Below are positions 35,201-45,902 of a DNA stretch of 64,000 nucleotides, one piece after another. The DNA lies in NCBI GenBank assembly GCA_965153455.1, contig OZ234503.1, positions 6,230,157-6,294,156 on the forward strand. Direction: 5' to 3'. Made by a program: the position numbers and the translations under genes. This DNA is from Sphagnum compactum (lineage: Eukaryota; Bryophyta; Sphagnopsida; Sphagnales). The notes under the pieces are model-generated. The model was not told where the DNA came from, did no database searches, and was given only the letters and a program-made list of their open reading frames with translations. The number at the start of each line of letters is the position of its first letter. Positions within the stretch are counted from its first letter, which is position 1.

Positions 35201-38200
35201 TAGTGTTCCACAACTTTGAAACTCATAGCTCTTAGGAAATTTAATTAAATGAAATATGCAAATACACCTTATTATTATTGTCAATAGCTTTATAATGTCA
35301 TTTGAAACTTGTTAATCAAGCTTCATTTGCCTTTTCAAATCAACATCTACATGGTTGGAACTTGTTTCAATAGTTTTTATGTTGGTTTTCCAAATGGTCA
35401 TAATTTTTCAAATTTCATTTTGCTTTAGAAATGTAAATCCTCACCATGTTGTAGTGTTTTTCATGACTAAAAATCGCTTTACTTGAACAAGGTTCACATG
35501 TCCTTGAACCTTATCCCAAAGATTCAAGACTTTGTGATAGTGCAAAGAGTCAAAATTCCTAACACAACTCCCCACCCAATCACCAATGTGGTCGTGCAAT
35601 TTGGAACGATTAATTTTGTCTCTTGAACATTCTCCTTTCATTTGAGTTATTGATTCAACTTCACCATCTCATGGACTTATTTTCAACTAATATCCTTGTT
35701 TTTGTTTCAACCTTGGTCTCAAACCCAAGGTTAGGATCATAAGATCCCAAGAATCAGTTGTAAACTTAAGTGAGGGTCATGGCAACCATGTATTTGGAAG
35801 GCAATTATTAAAAATGCTTGCAACAGTCTTTTTCCAAATATTTAATTCTTATGAAATAGGTTTCAAATCTTTAATTGGTGGTGCATTTTTTTTTCAAATT
35901 GATGGTGCATGAACACATATAATGTATTTTTCAGATTTTGCACATTATACTTTTGTTTTGTTAAAGTTTTAATGTGGAAGTCGGTTTGAACATTATATTC
36001 ATTTAACAATTTCAAACGTATTTGAAACTTATTTATTATATAAATAAAATAGTTTAAACATTGCATTGAAATTATTATGAATTGAATTATCTTGGTAGTT
36101 TGACATTGAAATTTGAAGCATGTTTTCTTGCATTGATGTAGTCAAATAATGACTATATTTGTTATTAACTATTTTTCATTTACTTTATCATGTTGTCACC
36201 CAATTATCTCATGTTATAAAAGAAATGATGTGTAGGGTCAACATAATATGCATCATATGTTATGAATGTGATTTTTTGTTCTTTGCATTTTTATTTTTTG
36301 ACCAAAGCAAATTTAGAAGATGCTTTAGTTGCTTTGAGCCATAATTCATACAAACTTTACAAAATAAAAACACATATTCTCACAAAAGAAAGTTGGTCAA
36401 AAGTACACAAAGTTTCATTTCCTTATTTGACTACATAATTTGACTTGTTTAAATATAAGGTTATTGTTTATATAGGGTCATGTTATATTTATTGAAGAAA
36501 AGTTGTTTTCAAATGCAAAAACAAGAAAAGTTCATCAATTAAGAATTTAGTTATTACAAAGCAAAACTTTACAAACAAATGATTTTTTTTCAATTTGACC
36601 TTACATTAAAATTTCCATACATTTAAACTTCTTGTTACGATGTTGGTCAAAGGCACATTGTTGTTGCCTCTAAGGTGAAACAAATTTTCCTATCAACCAA
36701 CAACACCTAAATCTACAATGATGTTATTTATATTTAAATAGTCAATTGTCACTAGTTATCAATTTTGTTTAATGACAAAAGGTAGAATTAAATTAATTAA
36801 CTATTTTTTTAGTTGAAAGCTTTAAATCAATTACATAAATAATTTTAAAGTACAAAGTTGAACTTTGTGATTTTTTTTTTCAAAGTACAAATAAAAGAAA
36901 TTTGTGCACATGAAAGTTTGTTTCAATGAGCACCTTTAAAAAATCTATTCAAAACAATCTATTTCCAATATTTAAATTTCTATGGAATTGACATGATGCA
37001 TGTTGTTATTAATATCATCCCTTTTGTGAAGAATTAAGATTGTTTACATCAATTGCCAAGTTGAAACACCATACACCATCTCATTATAATTTGACAAAAA
37101 AATGCAAACCTAAAAGAAAATTGAGCTTTAATGACAATTATATTTTTGTTGAAAGTTTTGGGAATGTGATATATAATGATTTAACGAGAAGGTTTTGCAT
37201 AATTTATAGTTAGTGGAACATGCAAGTTCAAAGCTTTTAATTTGAAATAAAATTTTTATGCCTTTTATGGGACAAGGCAAAAGTTGAGGTTTGTCACAAG
37301 AAGCTTAAGATAATGGACCAAATGATCAAAATGACCTTTTCCATTTGTTCGATATGAAAAGTTCAATGTGTGCACAAAAAGGTGTAATTGTAAGTTTAGT
37401 CAATCCAAGTACACAAAGATTCCCATCAAATGAAAAAAGATAATGGTCCCATCTCCAAAAATAGCCCCTAAATTTTTAAGGTATTTTTTACAGTTTAAGG
37501 TCAAATTGCATTCAAAGGAATCTATTATATGACACTATTACATAATAAACTTAACATCTCACGACTTAATAATGGAAATTGTGCAAAATTCAATCATTTT
37601 TAATTTATACATTTCATGCACTGATATCATGCATTGAAAATACATGTGACACACATTTTTATTAGAAAATATGAAATTCATGTGACATTCGTTCATTTAT
37701 AGGTTCGCACTAGATTTGTTAACACATTTATTTGTGTGTCAAACGTGTTTTCAATGCATAGTTTTCGCGTGCAAAATATATTAATTTATGAATCAATGAA
37801 CTTCACACAATTGTCATTATTAATTCATCGCATGTTAAATGTGTGATGTAAATAAAAGGATTGGGGTGCAATTTTGCAAACATGTATCAAAGGATTTGAC
37901 ATCACAGTTAAATTTTTTGTATTTAACATTTTCAGGGGAAAAACGGACAAATTGAATTTTCTAATACAAATTTACTTTCAATATGTTGTTATATGTATTT
38001 TGAGAATTTGAAACCAATGTAGTAAATTAAAAATACCTAAGAACACTTTTTAAATAATTGTAACCACTATTTTCACAATGTAACAAGATTCATACCTAAT
38101 TTGTTTTGCAAAATTTTAATATAAACCTTAACATTTAGTATAAAAAATATTTAATGATTTACAATATTTAATGATTCTTAAAATATTTTTCTTAGAGATT

Positions 38201-39850
38201 CCAAAAATATTTATATTAAAAAAAAAAAACCTAAGAAGGCATGTATGGTTCATGATTGAGTGCTTACACCCATTGAAAGTCCTTTTGTATCTTTTTATTT
38301 CCAAAAACAATTTCCATAAAAAAGAGTTTTTGAATGGTGTTTTTTGCAACTTGTTATCAAATATGCCTAGGGTTCTTCTCATACATCATATATTATATTT
38401 TAATCGTTGTTGAATATATATGAATTTTCAAAAGAGTGGAAATTTGTGTTTCATTTTGAAATGATCACAATTTCAAATCATACCAAAATATGTTAATCAT
38501 TTAAATTTTTTTATTTTGGAAAATTGTAAATTATAAATTTTGTTTAATATGTCATGTACAATGCAATGCCCTAACATTTGCATCTCGTTAATGACTTTTG
38601 TTTTGTTAAAATTTTGAAACATACGTTGAATTTCTAAAACCTTCAAATTCCAGATTTATTAAATTGTGAGCATTTTAGAAATCTAGGTAGTAAATTGTAA
38701 TCATTTCAAAAAAATTATCATGAAATTTCTTATAATTCTTTTTAAAAACTTAATCTTTTGCAAAAACTATATTTATTTGACATAACTATTGTTCAAGTTC
38801 AAAGGCCTCTTATTAGAACCTTAACTTAAAATAAATAAATAATTTTTTTAATTTTAATTCTTCAATACTCACACTAGTCATTTAACACAATTTCCCATGA
38901 TTACCATGATTTTCACATGATAATGCATAAATTTTCATATGACAATTATAAGTGTATAAAATTTTATATTTTCAAATAGATTTAGCATGGTTTTGGCTCC
39001 TTTTATCATGATTGCACTTTTTAGAATGGTCAATTGTTTCCATTTTCCAATGATCGAATTCACATACTTAAGCTAATGATGGTTAGGGTAAAACCACTCA
39101 AGAAACAAAGGGGCATTCCATCATCCACTCCACCAAATTTCTGAATTTTGCACATTGAATGTTATGCATTATTAAGTGGACTTGCAGCAAACATAGTTGG
39201 TTATTCAAAAATGCCAAAAGAACTTGGAGATTTCAACAGTTACATTATAATTTTATGTGTAATTGGCATGGCCATCCTTGCATGAATATCTCCTTTTTGG
39301 TGTTTCAATGTCTTTTTAATTTTCAATGCATATAAGGCAAAACAACCATTCTTGAATGAATTTTCAATTGTGTATCATATGTTCATAAATTGGCTTAAAG
39401 TTTCTTATGCCATCATCACTACCACGATATGGTTATTCATGTAATTCATGTTTATCTCCTATACATGTTGTTGAAGGTTTCAAAAATCATTTGCGCATTT
39501 CACTAATTATAAACGGTCTCAGATAGGTTTTTAAGTCCTTTGAATTTTATAAAACATCACCAACCAGTAAATTGGTCCTTATGGTTAAATTTTTCGAGAA
39601 AATGAACTTATGATTTTAGAATGTTTTTAAATCTTCAATACATCATTTCTTAAATTTAAGTCTTCAAAGGCTAAAACTACCTCCAAAAATTAAGTTGCAT
39701 TCCACTTGAGTTGCAATATCTTATTTTTCCATAATCTCTATGAGCATTTGCAAAAGTGGATTCAATTGATAAAAGCATAAAAAGGGAGGTACAATCCAAT
39801 ACAAAGTCCCTTAAAAAAAAAACAAAAAAAAACCTTGGAGTGCTATGGTG
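32295..39850. other. AT-rich intergenic DNA, no supported gene
   Basis: All ORFs are under 90 codons and have the composition of random AT-rich DNA. The only clear structure is a two-copy tandem repeat at 32959-33120, listed separately. The rest shows abundant A and T runs and CAAATTTGAA-like words, and no transposon ends I could define. Confidence 0.65.
32959..33120. repeat. Two-copy direct repeat, about 110-bp spacing
   Basis: AATCCAATCCTTTTAAGATT then CACTTCAAATATTTTA (32959-33009) recurs as AACCCAATCCTTTTGAGATT then CACTTCAAATATTTTA (33070-33120). The sequence after each copy also matches loosely (GCTAACTTCGGGTTTAG against GGTTAACTTCTTGATTAG), so the duplicated unit is about 110 bases. 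Confidence 0.7.
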
Positions 39851-40844
39851 TATTGACATAGACTTGACGGATGATAATAAGGGTTAGGGTTTGTAGCTTG
39901 TCAATTGCACGGTTGAGGGTGGCAGTGGCAGGACAGGTGCTTTTTGCACGGAATCCTTCCTCTCTAGTAGGCAGCTAGTAGCTAAGCTAGAAAAGAGGCA
40001 GAACTTTTTTGGAATCCTCGATATGGGGGGGATTATGGTGGACGTTTGTGTAGGGGTTAAAAAAAGAGGACCTGGGAAGCGCAAGTTCCGGCTTTCAAAA
40101 GATCCCGAATGTGGAATTACCAAAACACCACCATCGCGCCAATGCATTGTTCCAGTAGGAAAGCACCTCGAAAATATCTCCCCCCGCCCCCCGCCCCCCT
40201 CTCTTATTTTTTTCCACTCTCATTGTATTCAGACACTTCACATCTGATGAAACCCTGCCACCCATAAATTAACAAAAGCACCCAAAAAAGGGAATAAAAA
40301 CAAGGAACAAAATGAAAGGAAGGACCCACGTCCACAAAGACAAATGAACCTCTCAAGAGCCTGTTGTTTCTTCACATCTATACTGGCATCTGTCTATTTA
40401 CGGAGAGACTAGGTAGACACTAGTTAGACAGGAAGTAAACGAGGTCTGCTTGCTTTCTGCTGATGCTATTGCGTCTTTTCCTCAGATTCGCAAAATACCA
40501 TTAAATAATGTGTGTCAAGTTTGAACGCCAAATGGTGGGATTCAATTATGCGGTGGCTTCCCCTCTCCCTTCTATTTCTTAGAAATATGAAAAATGAAAA
40601 AGAGAGAGAATTCCTTTTTTTTTTAAAAAATGAAAAATAGGCTCACCGAATTCTACTAGGTCACTGTACAAAACAAGCTCATAATAATCTTGTCCCTAAA
40701 AAGCTGACGCCTTTATTTATTTGATGGCAGCTTTGTTCTTCCCCCAAATGTTTAAACACCCATCCTTCCATGTGAACCATGCGGTAGGAAGAGGGTCGGT
40801 GGTGAGTGGCATGAACTATGATAATAGGTCGGTTGGCCCCCCCC

Positions 40845-40875
<31 letters not shown>

Positions 40876-40938
40876 CTTTGCATTAATCTCAGATTGAGGA
40901 ACTTGTTTCATGGTTTGGGGAAAGAAGGGATTTTTTTG
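39851..40938. other. GC-richer island with two opposed orphan ORFs
   Basis: Base composition rises here. A plus ORF at 40023-40247 (74 codons, with KKRGPGKRKFRLSKDPECG) and a minus ORF at 39884-40147 (87 codons) overlap on opposite strands, so at most one can be real. Neither has a recognised domain or obvious splice partners. C-rich tracts occur at about 40182-40202 and 40837-40855. This may be the degenerate 5' region of a lost gene or part of a GC-rich transposon. Confidence 0.3.
40837..40876. repeat. Compound microsatellite: C19 then (TC)n
   Basis: Nineteen C residues (40837-40855) pass directly into about ten TC dinucleotides. Such a tract is prone to length errors in sequencing and could form an i-motif, or a G-quadruplex on the minus strand. 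Confidence 0.9.
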
Positions 40939-41149
40939 GGCCCAGGCAAATTGACCCCCACATAGGGATCATGGTAAAAACCCCAAAACCCATTTAAAAT
41001 GGTCATATTAGGCCCCAAAAATGATAGCTTTGGACTCGATTTTGTCTGAGGAGATGATACTTATAAATATTTCGAATATTTATAAGCAATTTAAATGGGT
41101 ATTGGGGTTTTTACCACGATCCCAATGTGGGGGTCAATTTGCCTTGGCC
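40939..41149. mobile_element. MITE/foldback element with TIRs of about 58 bp
   Basis: The left arm, about 40941-40998 (CAGGCAAATTGACCCCCACA ... TAAAAACCCCAAAACCC), is inverted at about 41090-41147 with four mismatches in 58 positions; two more outer bases pair. At the centre an 11-bp perfect inverted repeat, TTATAAATATT/AATATTTATAA (41061-41085), flanks TCG. There is no transposase. Flanks are T-rich on the left and TTTG then a G-run on the right, so the target duplication cannot be defined and the superfamily is unresolved. Confidence 0.85.
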
Positions 41150-44117
41150 TTTGGGGGGGGGGGGGGGAGGGAGGAGGGGAAAGAGGTGGGAGTTGTCGTG
41201 TGCAAGCCCTTCAAAGCCTACTAATGTTGCTTTATTTTGAGTGATATGATCAGGTGGAAAAACTTTCAGCTAACCTTGTTTCCATTAATCATACCAAATT
41301 AATTTGAACCCATCATAGTAGAAGCTTGAAAAAAGGGGGGGGAGGGGGTTTGGTATTTTATGTCCTGTGGAGTAGAATCCGTTCCTATATAGAATAGTTG
41401 GATTTGCATCATTAAATGTTTTGATCTCCTCAGAATGTAATAAATTTCTTCCCAATAATTAATACTGAAGAATACGAAAGTTCTAGTCTCGATATGTACT
41501 ACACAAGTGAGTGAGCAGACATTACTTGTAACGGTCCCATAGGAAAGAAGAGGCAGTTTCTTTCCGTTGCTAATCAAGTAAATCTTGAAGGGTTGGACTC
41601 GAGTCATCACCTTCGCAGATGCAACATGGAACCACCCAAAGACGGGTGGTCCCAACAAAAATCCTGTCAAGTGGTCAGAACACTTGGCAGATTCTGGTTT
41701 TAGGTGGTCCAAGCTCCACCACGTCTTCCCACTCCAATCCTAACTTTTAGCATTGTAGAGAGATTTTATAGTTTATACTCAGCTGAAATGATGATGCCAT
41801 ATTCTTCATTTGTTTCTTGAGCTCAAACCCAGACATATTTTGTCGTTCTCTTCTTTTGAACTCAAACAACCTTGTCCATCTCAAATTACACTCATTGATT
41901 CCAGCTGCAATAATTTGTGTAGCAAAAAAGATGGAGATAATAAAGGGAAATCCGTCCATCAATGTTGTACTGAAAGCTCTGGGGTGGATTTCCAACACTA
42001 GGTTGTTCATGAAGAACAACACACCCAAAAGTCCTCCTTATTCCCTATATCATAGAATTACCTACATGCTTTTATAGTACAATTGTTGATATGAAGTACA
42101 TATGGATATGTTGGGGATGTGAAATAGTTCTTGGTTGGTCATGAAGATTATGAGTTGATATTACAAATCACAGGTTCTTTTTATGGCTTGAAAATGAATA
42201 CAATGGCATCAAAAATAGCTGCCCTGTAGAAGCACCACCCACTCCATTTTCATTACTTTAGATTCAGTCCATAGCTGAAAATCCTTAAGTACCAGAACCC
42301 AGCAAGCCAGCCATCACTTACAGTCCTTAATCATCATCTTGGTCCATTGTGTTAAAGTGACATCTCTCCTTAGGAATGTCAACCACACATGGTGCAATTT
42401 TGACAAATTTCCCAATGGGAAAATAAAAGAAAACTTTGACATGGAATTTGGATTTTTTGGAATCCCCAAGGGTGTTAGTGTTTTGTTATGGGAGAGGCTC
42501 CCATATGAGTGCATTCTCTTGAGGGAGTGGCACTCAAGGGTGTGAGCCCCAGGTTCTTCCCGAACCTCAGGAGAATGCATGAGTATGGGAACCTCCCCTT
42601 ACATAAACAACTCTTTTTTTATTTCCTCACTTCTTTCTTGTTTGGTTAAAAAATAAAATCCATAAGACGTGGGAACATAATATTTCCCAGCACAATGCCC
42701 TAGTGTTCTTCTTGGGGGAAGAACCATCAAAATATACATAGAAACAATAAAAAGGGAGTTGTTTACGTAATATGATGTGGGTGTGCTGGTTGGTGTTTTT
42801 GCAAACAAAGATAATCCAAAGAACAGCCAAGCCTAGGAAAATGGGCCAATACAATGCTCATCTCTTTTGAAACATGTCAACAAGTCAAGTAGATTAAAAA
42901 AGAACCCTGTTGAAACTTGGCACCCTCAAAGACCATCTGAGAAAAGCTCAAAGCCAAAGAGCTCAGTCCAGAAGTGGATGAGACAAGCTCAAAGCCCAAA
43001 GGCTTGCTCTATGCACCAGTAATTAGAGTTTCTTCACGTGGCAATCTCTTTCATTTGCATAGAAGTGTCAGAAGAGAAAAGAAGGGAAGGGAAGTAGGGT
43101 AGAGAGGCCAGTCATAGTGCACTTAAGAACACAGAGGCTCTTGGCGATCTCATGAGACTCTGGTTGGATCTGAGGTCCAAAGATGGATTGTAGAGGAGGT
43201 CACCTAGTGCGCTTTAGATCGCCCAATTTGGACTTAAAATGAAAAAGTTATAGCTCTGAAAGGTCTCGGCCTCAGTGAAAAAATAAAATCAAGAGTCATC
43301 AAACAGCAAGCCTCCCTACCTTCAAACAATGCACATCATACAAACAAACATTCTAAAATTGACACTTATAAAAAAATCTACCTTATCACCAAACATGCAC
43401 ATTCCCAAACTGATCAGGAACGTTAAAAAAACCAATCCTTTTTAATCAATGGTTCAAATTGAGAAACCTCAAAAAGGGCAAAAAAGTGTTTGGTTATTAA
43501 ACCCTAAAGGTTTAGGAAACCCTACCTAAGTAGCCACTCTCCTGTGCAGTGCCACTCCAAAACCCTAAAACCAATTCCCCCTACCTTTTTTTCTCTCCAC
43601 ACTCAGAAGCCCTTGACTCCTGTTCTTTCTTGTTTTTCGTTCATAGGCTCAAAGGCACTTTCTCGCAAAGCTCCTTTGACAATAGCGACTAACTCCTCTC
43701 TCCCCCTCAATGCCCGTGTTTCAATGTGTTTCGGTTTTGTACATCGCCTTTGACCATCTCTAATGCCAGTTTCGTGCGTGTGTAGGTAGTGGCATAGCTC
43801 GAAACACCTCTTGAGTTTGTGAGCTTGTGTAGACACTTGCATTTGATTTCCCCACATTGTCTTGCACTTGCTCTAGTCGAGACATTGCATTTCTTGTGCT
43901 TATGTTCATTCATAGTGTTGCTGGTGATGTTTGACTTGTGCTTCTTGCATGTAATTTCCTTAACTTTGGCCAGGACGTTGTGCTTTTTGCACTTCTATTC
44001 CTTGCATTGTTGCTAGCAATGCTTTTGTTACGCCTCTTACGCTTCTATCTCCTGGCAACACCTATGCCCTTGTGATTATGCTCTCAACACTTGGATTGGC
44101 TAGTTGTTCCTCAGCTT
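41150..44117. other. Mixed-composition intergenic DNA with doubtful minus ORFs
   Basis: A G-run of 15 (41153-41167) and another near 41335 stand at the left. Two minus-strand ORFs follow one another: 42028-41747 (93 codons, with FEFKRRERQNMSGFELKKQ) and 41712-41299 (137 codons, with GWFHVASAKVMTRVQPFK). They are in different frames, end in AT-rich sequence and match no family I know; a decayed gene or transposon is possible. A 108-nt foldback lies at 42491-42598. AAACCCTA telo-box-like words occur near 43499-43570. No gene is claimed. Confidence 0.35.
42491..42598. repeat. Long foldback hairpin, 34-bp arms
   Basis: The left arm 42491-42524 (GGAGAGGCTCCCATATGAGT then GCATTCTCTTGAGG) pairs with the right arm 42565-42598, whose reverse complement is GGGGAGGTTCCCATACTCAT then GCATTCTCCTGAGG. 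About 27 of 34 positions agree, with a four-base mismatched bubble, and the loop is 40 bases. The size and pairing are like a plant microRNA precursor or a small foldback element. No known miRNA sequence was recognised. Confidence 0.6.
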
Positions 44118-44297
44118 TTGAACTTCGTCTTGTGTTATTCTCCAACTTTTGACCCCCTTTGTGCATGTCCTCTTGCGTTGTTGATCTCCAATTCTTAACA
44201 CTCTTTGTGTTTATCCTCTTGCATTACTCCTGAACTCTTGACCATCTTTGTGCTTGTCCTCTTGCATTACTCTTGAGCTTTTGACCATCTTTGTGCC
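44118..44297. repeat. Tandem repeat, unit 43-46 bp, three to four copies
   Basis: Units begin near 44161, 44207 and 44250 with GTG(C/T)(A/T)T(G/A)TCCTCTTGC and end TTGACCATCTTT or a close variant; a fourth, more degenerate unit precedes them. The last two units differ at only a few positions. It is non-coding. Confidence 0.75.
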
Positions 44298-44867
44298 AGG
44301 GTCCTCACCAAACTAATCTCATGTAAAACTATTCAATTTTTTTACAAATCTACCCACCTAAACTCATGATACCAAACACAAAACATTTGATGGCTGGTCA
44401 CCAATATGAAAAACCTAGAACACTTTTTTCAAAACTTAGGTTTGATAATGGGATAAAAAGACAACACCTGTAAGATTTTTTTGTTCTAACACAGGCCAGT
44501 GGTTGCACTACATGAGTGCTCGATGACCGGCCTGTGTTTGGTGATGAGCCAGTTTACCCTATAGACGAGGTTGTCTTTAGTGGGGTCAGCACGTCAGCAC
44601 CAGGCATAAGAGTGCAGTAGTAGAGCCTGTTGCCACTAGCCTTCAAGACTTCAAGACTCCAGAAAAGTCTGAGAACGGAAAGTTCTGCACCCCGTTTCCG
44701 ACAAGCGTTACGCTCTCATCACTCACATCACGCTTTTCTTATCCTCCTCACCCATTTTTCAATGAGCAATCTTGGGACCCGGGGGGCGGTGGGGGGACAA
44801 GGCTGTGCTACTGCAGCTTGTTGAAAGCATGTGGGTGAAGTAAGTGGTGAGGTTTGTGAGAAAGGGG
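44298..44867. other. Intergenic DNA upstream of the bHLH gene
   Basis: It contains an inverted repeat (44488-44538) and a G-rich stretch at about 44773-44801 (runs of GGG, GGGGGG and GGGGGG on the plus strand) that could form a G-quadruplex. ORFs on both strands here are not supported. Confidence 0.5.
44488..44538. repeat. Inverted repeat AACACAGGCC ... GGCCTGTGTT
   Basis: AACACAGGCC (44488-44497) is exactly inverted at 44529-44538, and part of the 31-base loop can pair further. It may be a regulatory hairpin or the ends of a tiny transposon remnant. Confidence 0.65.
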
Positions 44868-44902
44868 GAGAGAGAGAACGAGAGAGAGAGAGAGAGAGAG
44901 AG
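44868..44902 (+). repeat. GA microsatellite upstream of the bHLH gene
   Basis: The tract is (GA)n with one interruption (AACG). It lies about 1 kb upstream of the bHLH start codon. In plants GA/CT repeats near transcription starts can bind BPC/GAGA-binding factors (family knowledge); a role here is inference. Confidence 0.85.
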
Positions 44903-45902
44903 CGCGCCCAGGGCGCTCCTTTGGGCAATGGACTAGAAAGCGTACTGTGGTTTCCTTTTCATCCATTCGTAGACTGATTATTTACGTATTTCATGGTCCT
45001 GTTGGATGAGAAGGCAATCACACCATCCAGACAGCATCGTATGTATGCATGTATGTATGTACTGTTGTTGTACTCCGTGGCCAAGTTTTACTTTATTCAG
45101 GTTACTTGTTTTCCGATGCGATCGGTTGCAGGTCTGTGCATCTACTGGCCACTTTTTTTTTTCTTTTTTCTTTTTTTTGCAAGTGTTGGTTCTTCTGCTG
45201 TCGATCCTCCTCCTGCACTGATAGCTTGCTAGACTGATACGCCACAAAAATTTAGGACGTGGCCGCGTTGCTTGCTTAAGCTTTTTGGGAGTTTTGTCGG
45301 GAGCTTGGCTTGGAGTTGGAGCTGGCATTTTGTAACAGGTTCAAAGGTCACGCTCTTCGTAGCATGATCGAACAGATGGGTCTTCAGTGTTGTTACTACC
45401 CCTTGGTACTTCGCTTGTTCTTGAGTAGGATCCGTTAGCTTATAAGTCACCAGTACTACCCCGTCACAGTCACAAGTCCTGATTTCCGAATAAGGGGATT
45501 TTTTTTTGTTTTTGTTTTTGGGGTTTTTTTTTGTTTTTCTTCTCTCGGTAGCTTTCGGCTAGCTAGCTCCCTTGTTGCAAATATCGATTGCTCGAGAATT
45601 GCATGATCGGTTGGAGCACAGACACTTTCCAGTCGGTTGGCCTGTGCGAATGTCAGGGGAAGTTCATTCCTGCAGTGCAATTCTGCAGCGAAACTGCTTG
45701 CCCATGGTTTCACATTGTGCATATTCAGTTGCGATGAGAGAGATCCAGTGTCAAATTTACTAGTGGTGTTGTGCAGTGTACGATTTTGGCCAGTCGCGCT
45801 AATTGTTTGCGGAATCGCGGTTGTGAAAAGCGTGAAGTCTTCAAGCTCTAACCATATTCTGGATGATATTCTATTGCTCGCGCACAGTACACGGTTTTTA
45901 AT
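44903..45902 (+). promoter_or_regulatory. Promoter and 5' leader of the bHLH gene
   Basis: About 1 kb between the GA repeat and the start codon. It has T-rich stretches at 45151-45178 and 45500-45540 and a repeated GTATGTATGCATGTATGTA word near 45040. No confident TATA box was found. An in-frame TGA at 45864-45866 precedes the start codon. Short ORFs here on both strands (such as 45456-45983 minus) are shadows; upstream ORFs in the leader could affect translation. Confidence 0.4.

Noticed and set aside
43499-43570. AAACCCTA words resembling telomere repeats
   Set aside because: Only isolated units occur, with no tandem array. Such telo-boxes are common near plant genes, so this is not an internal telomeric block.
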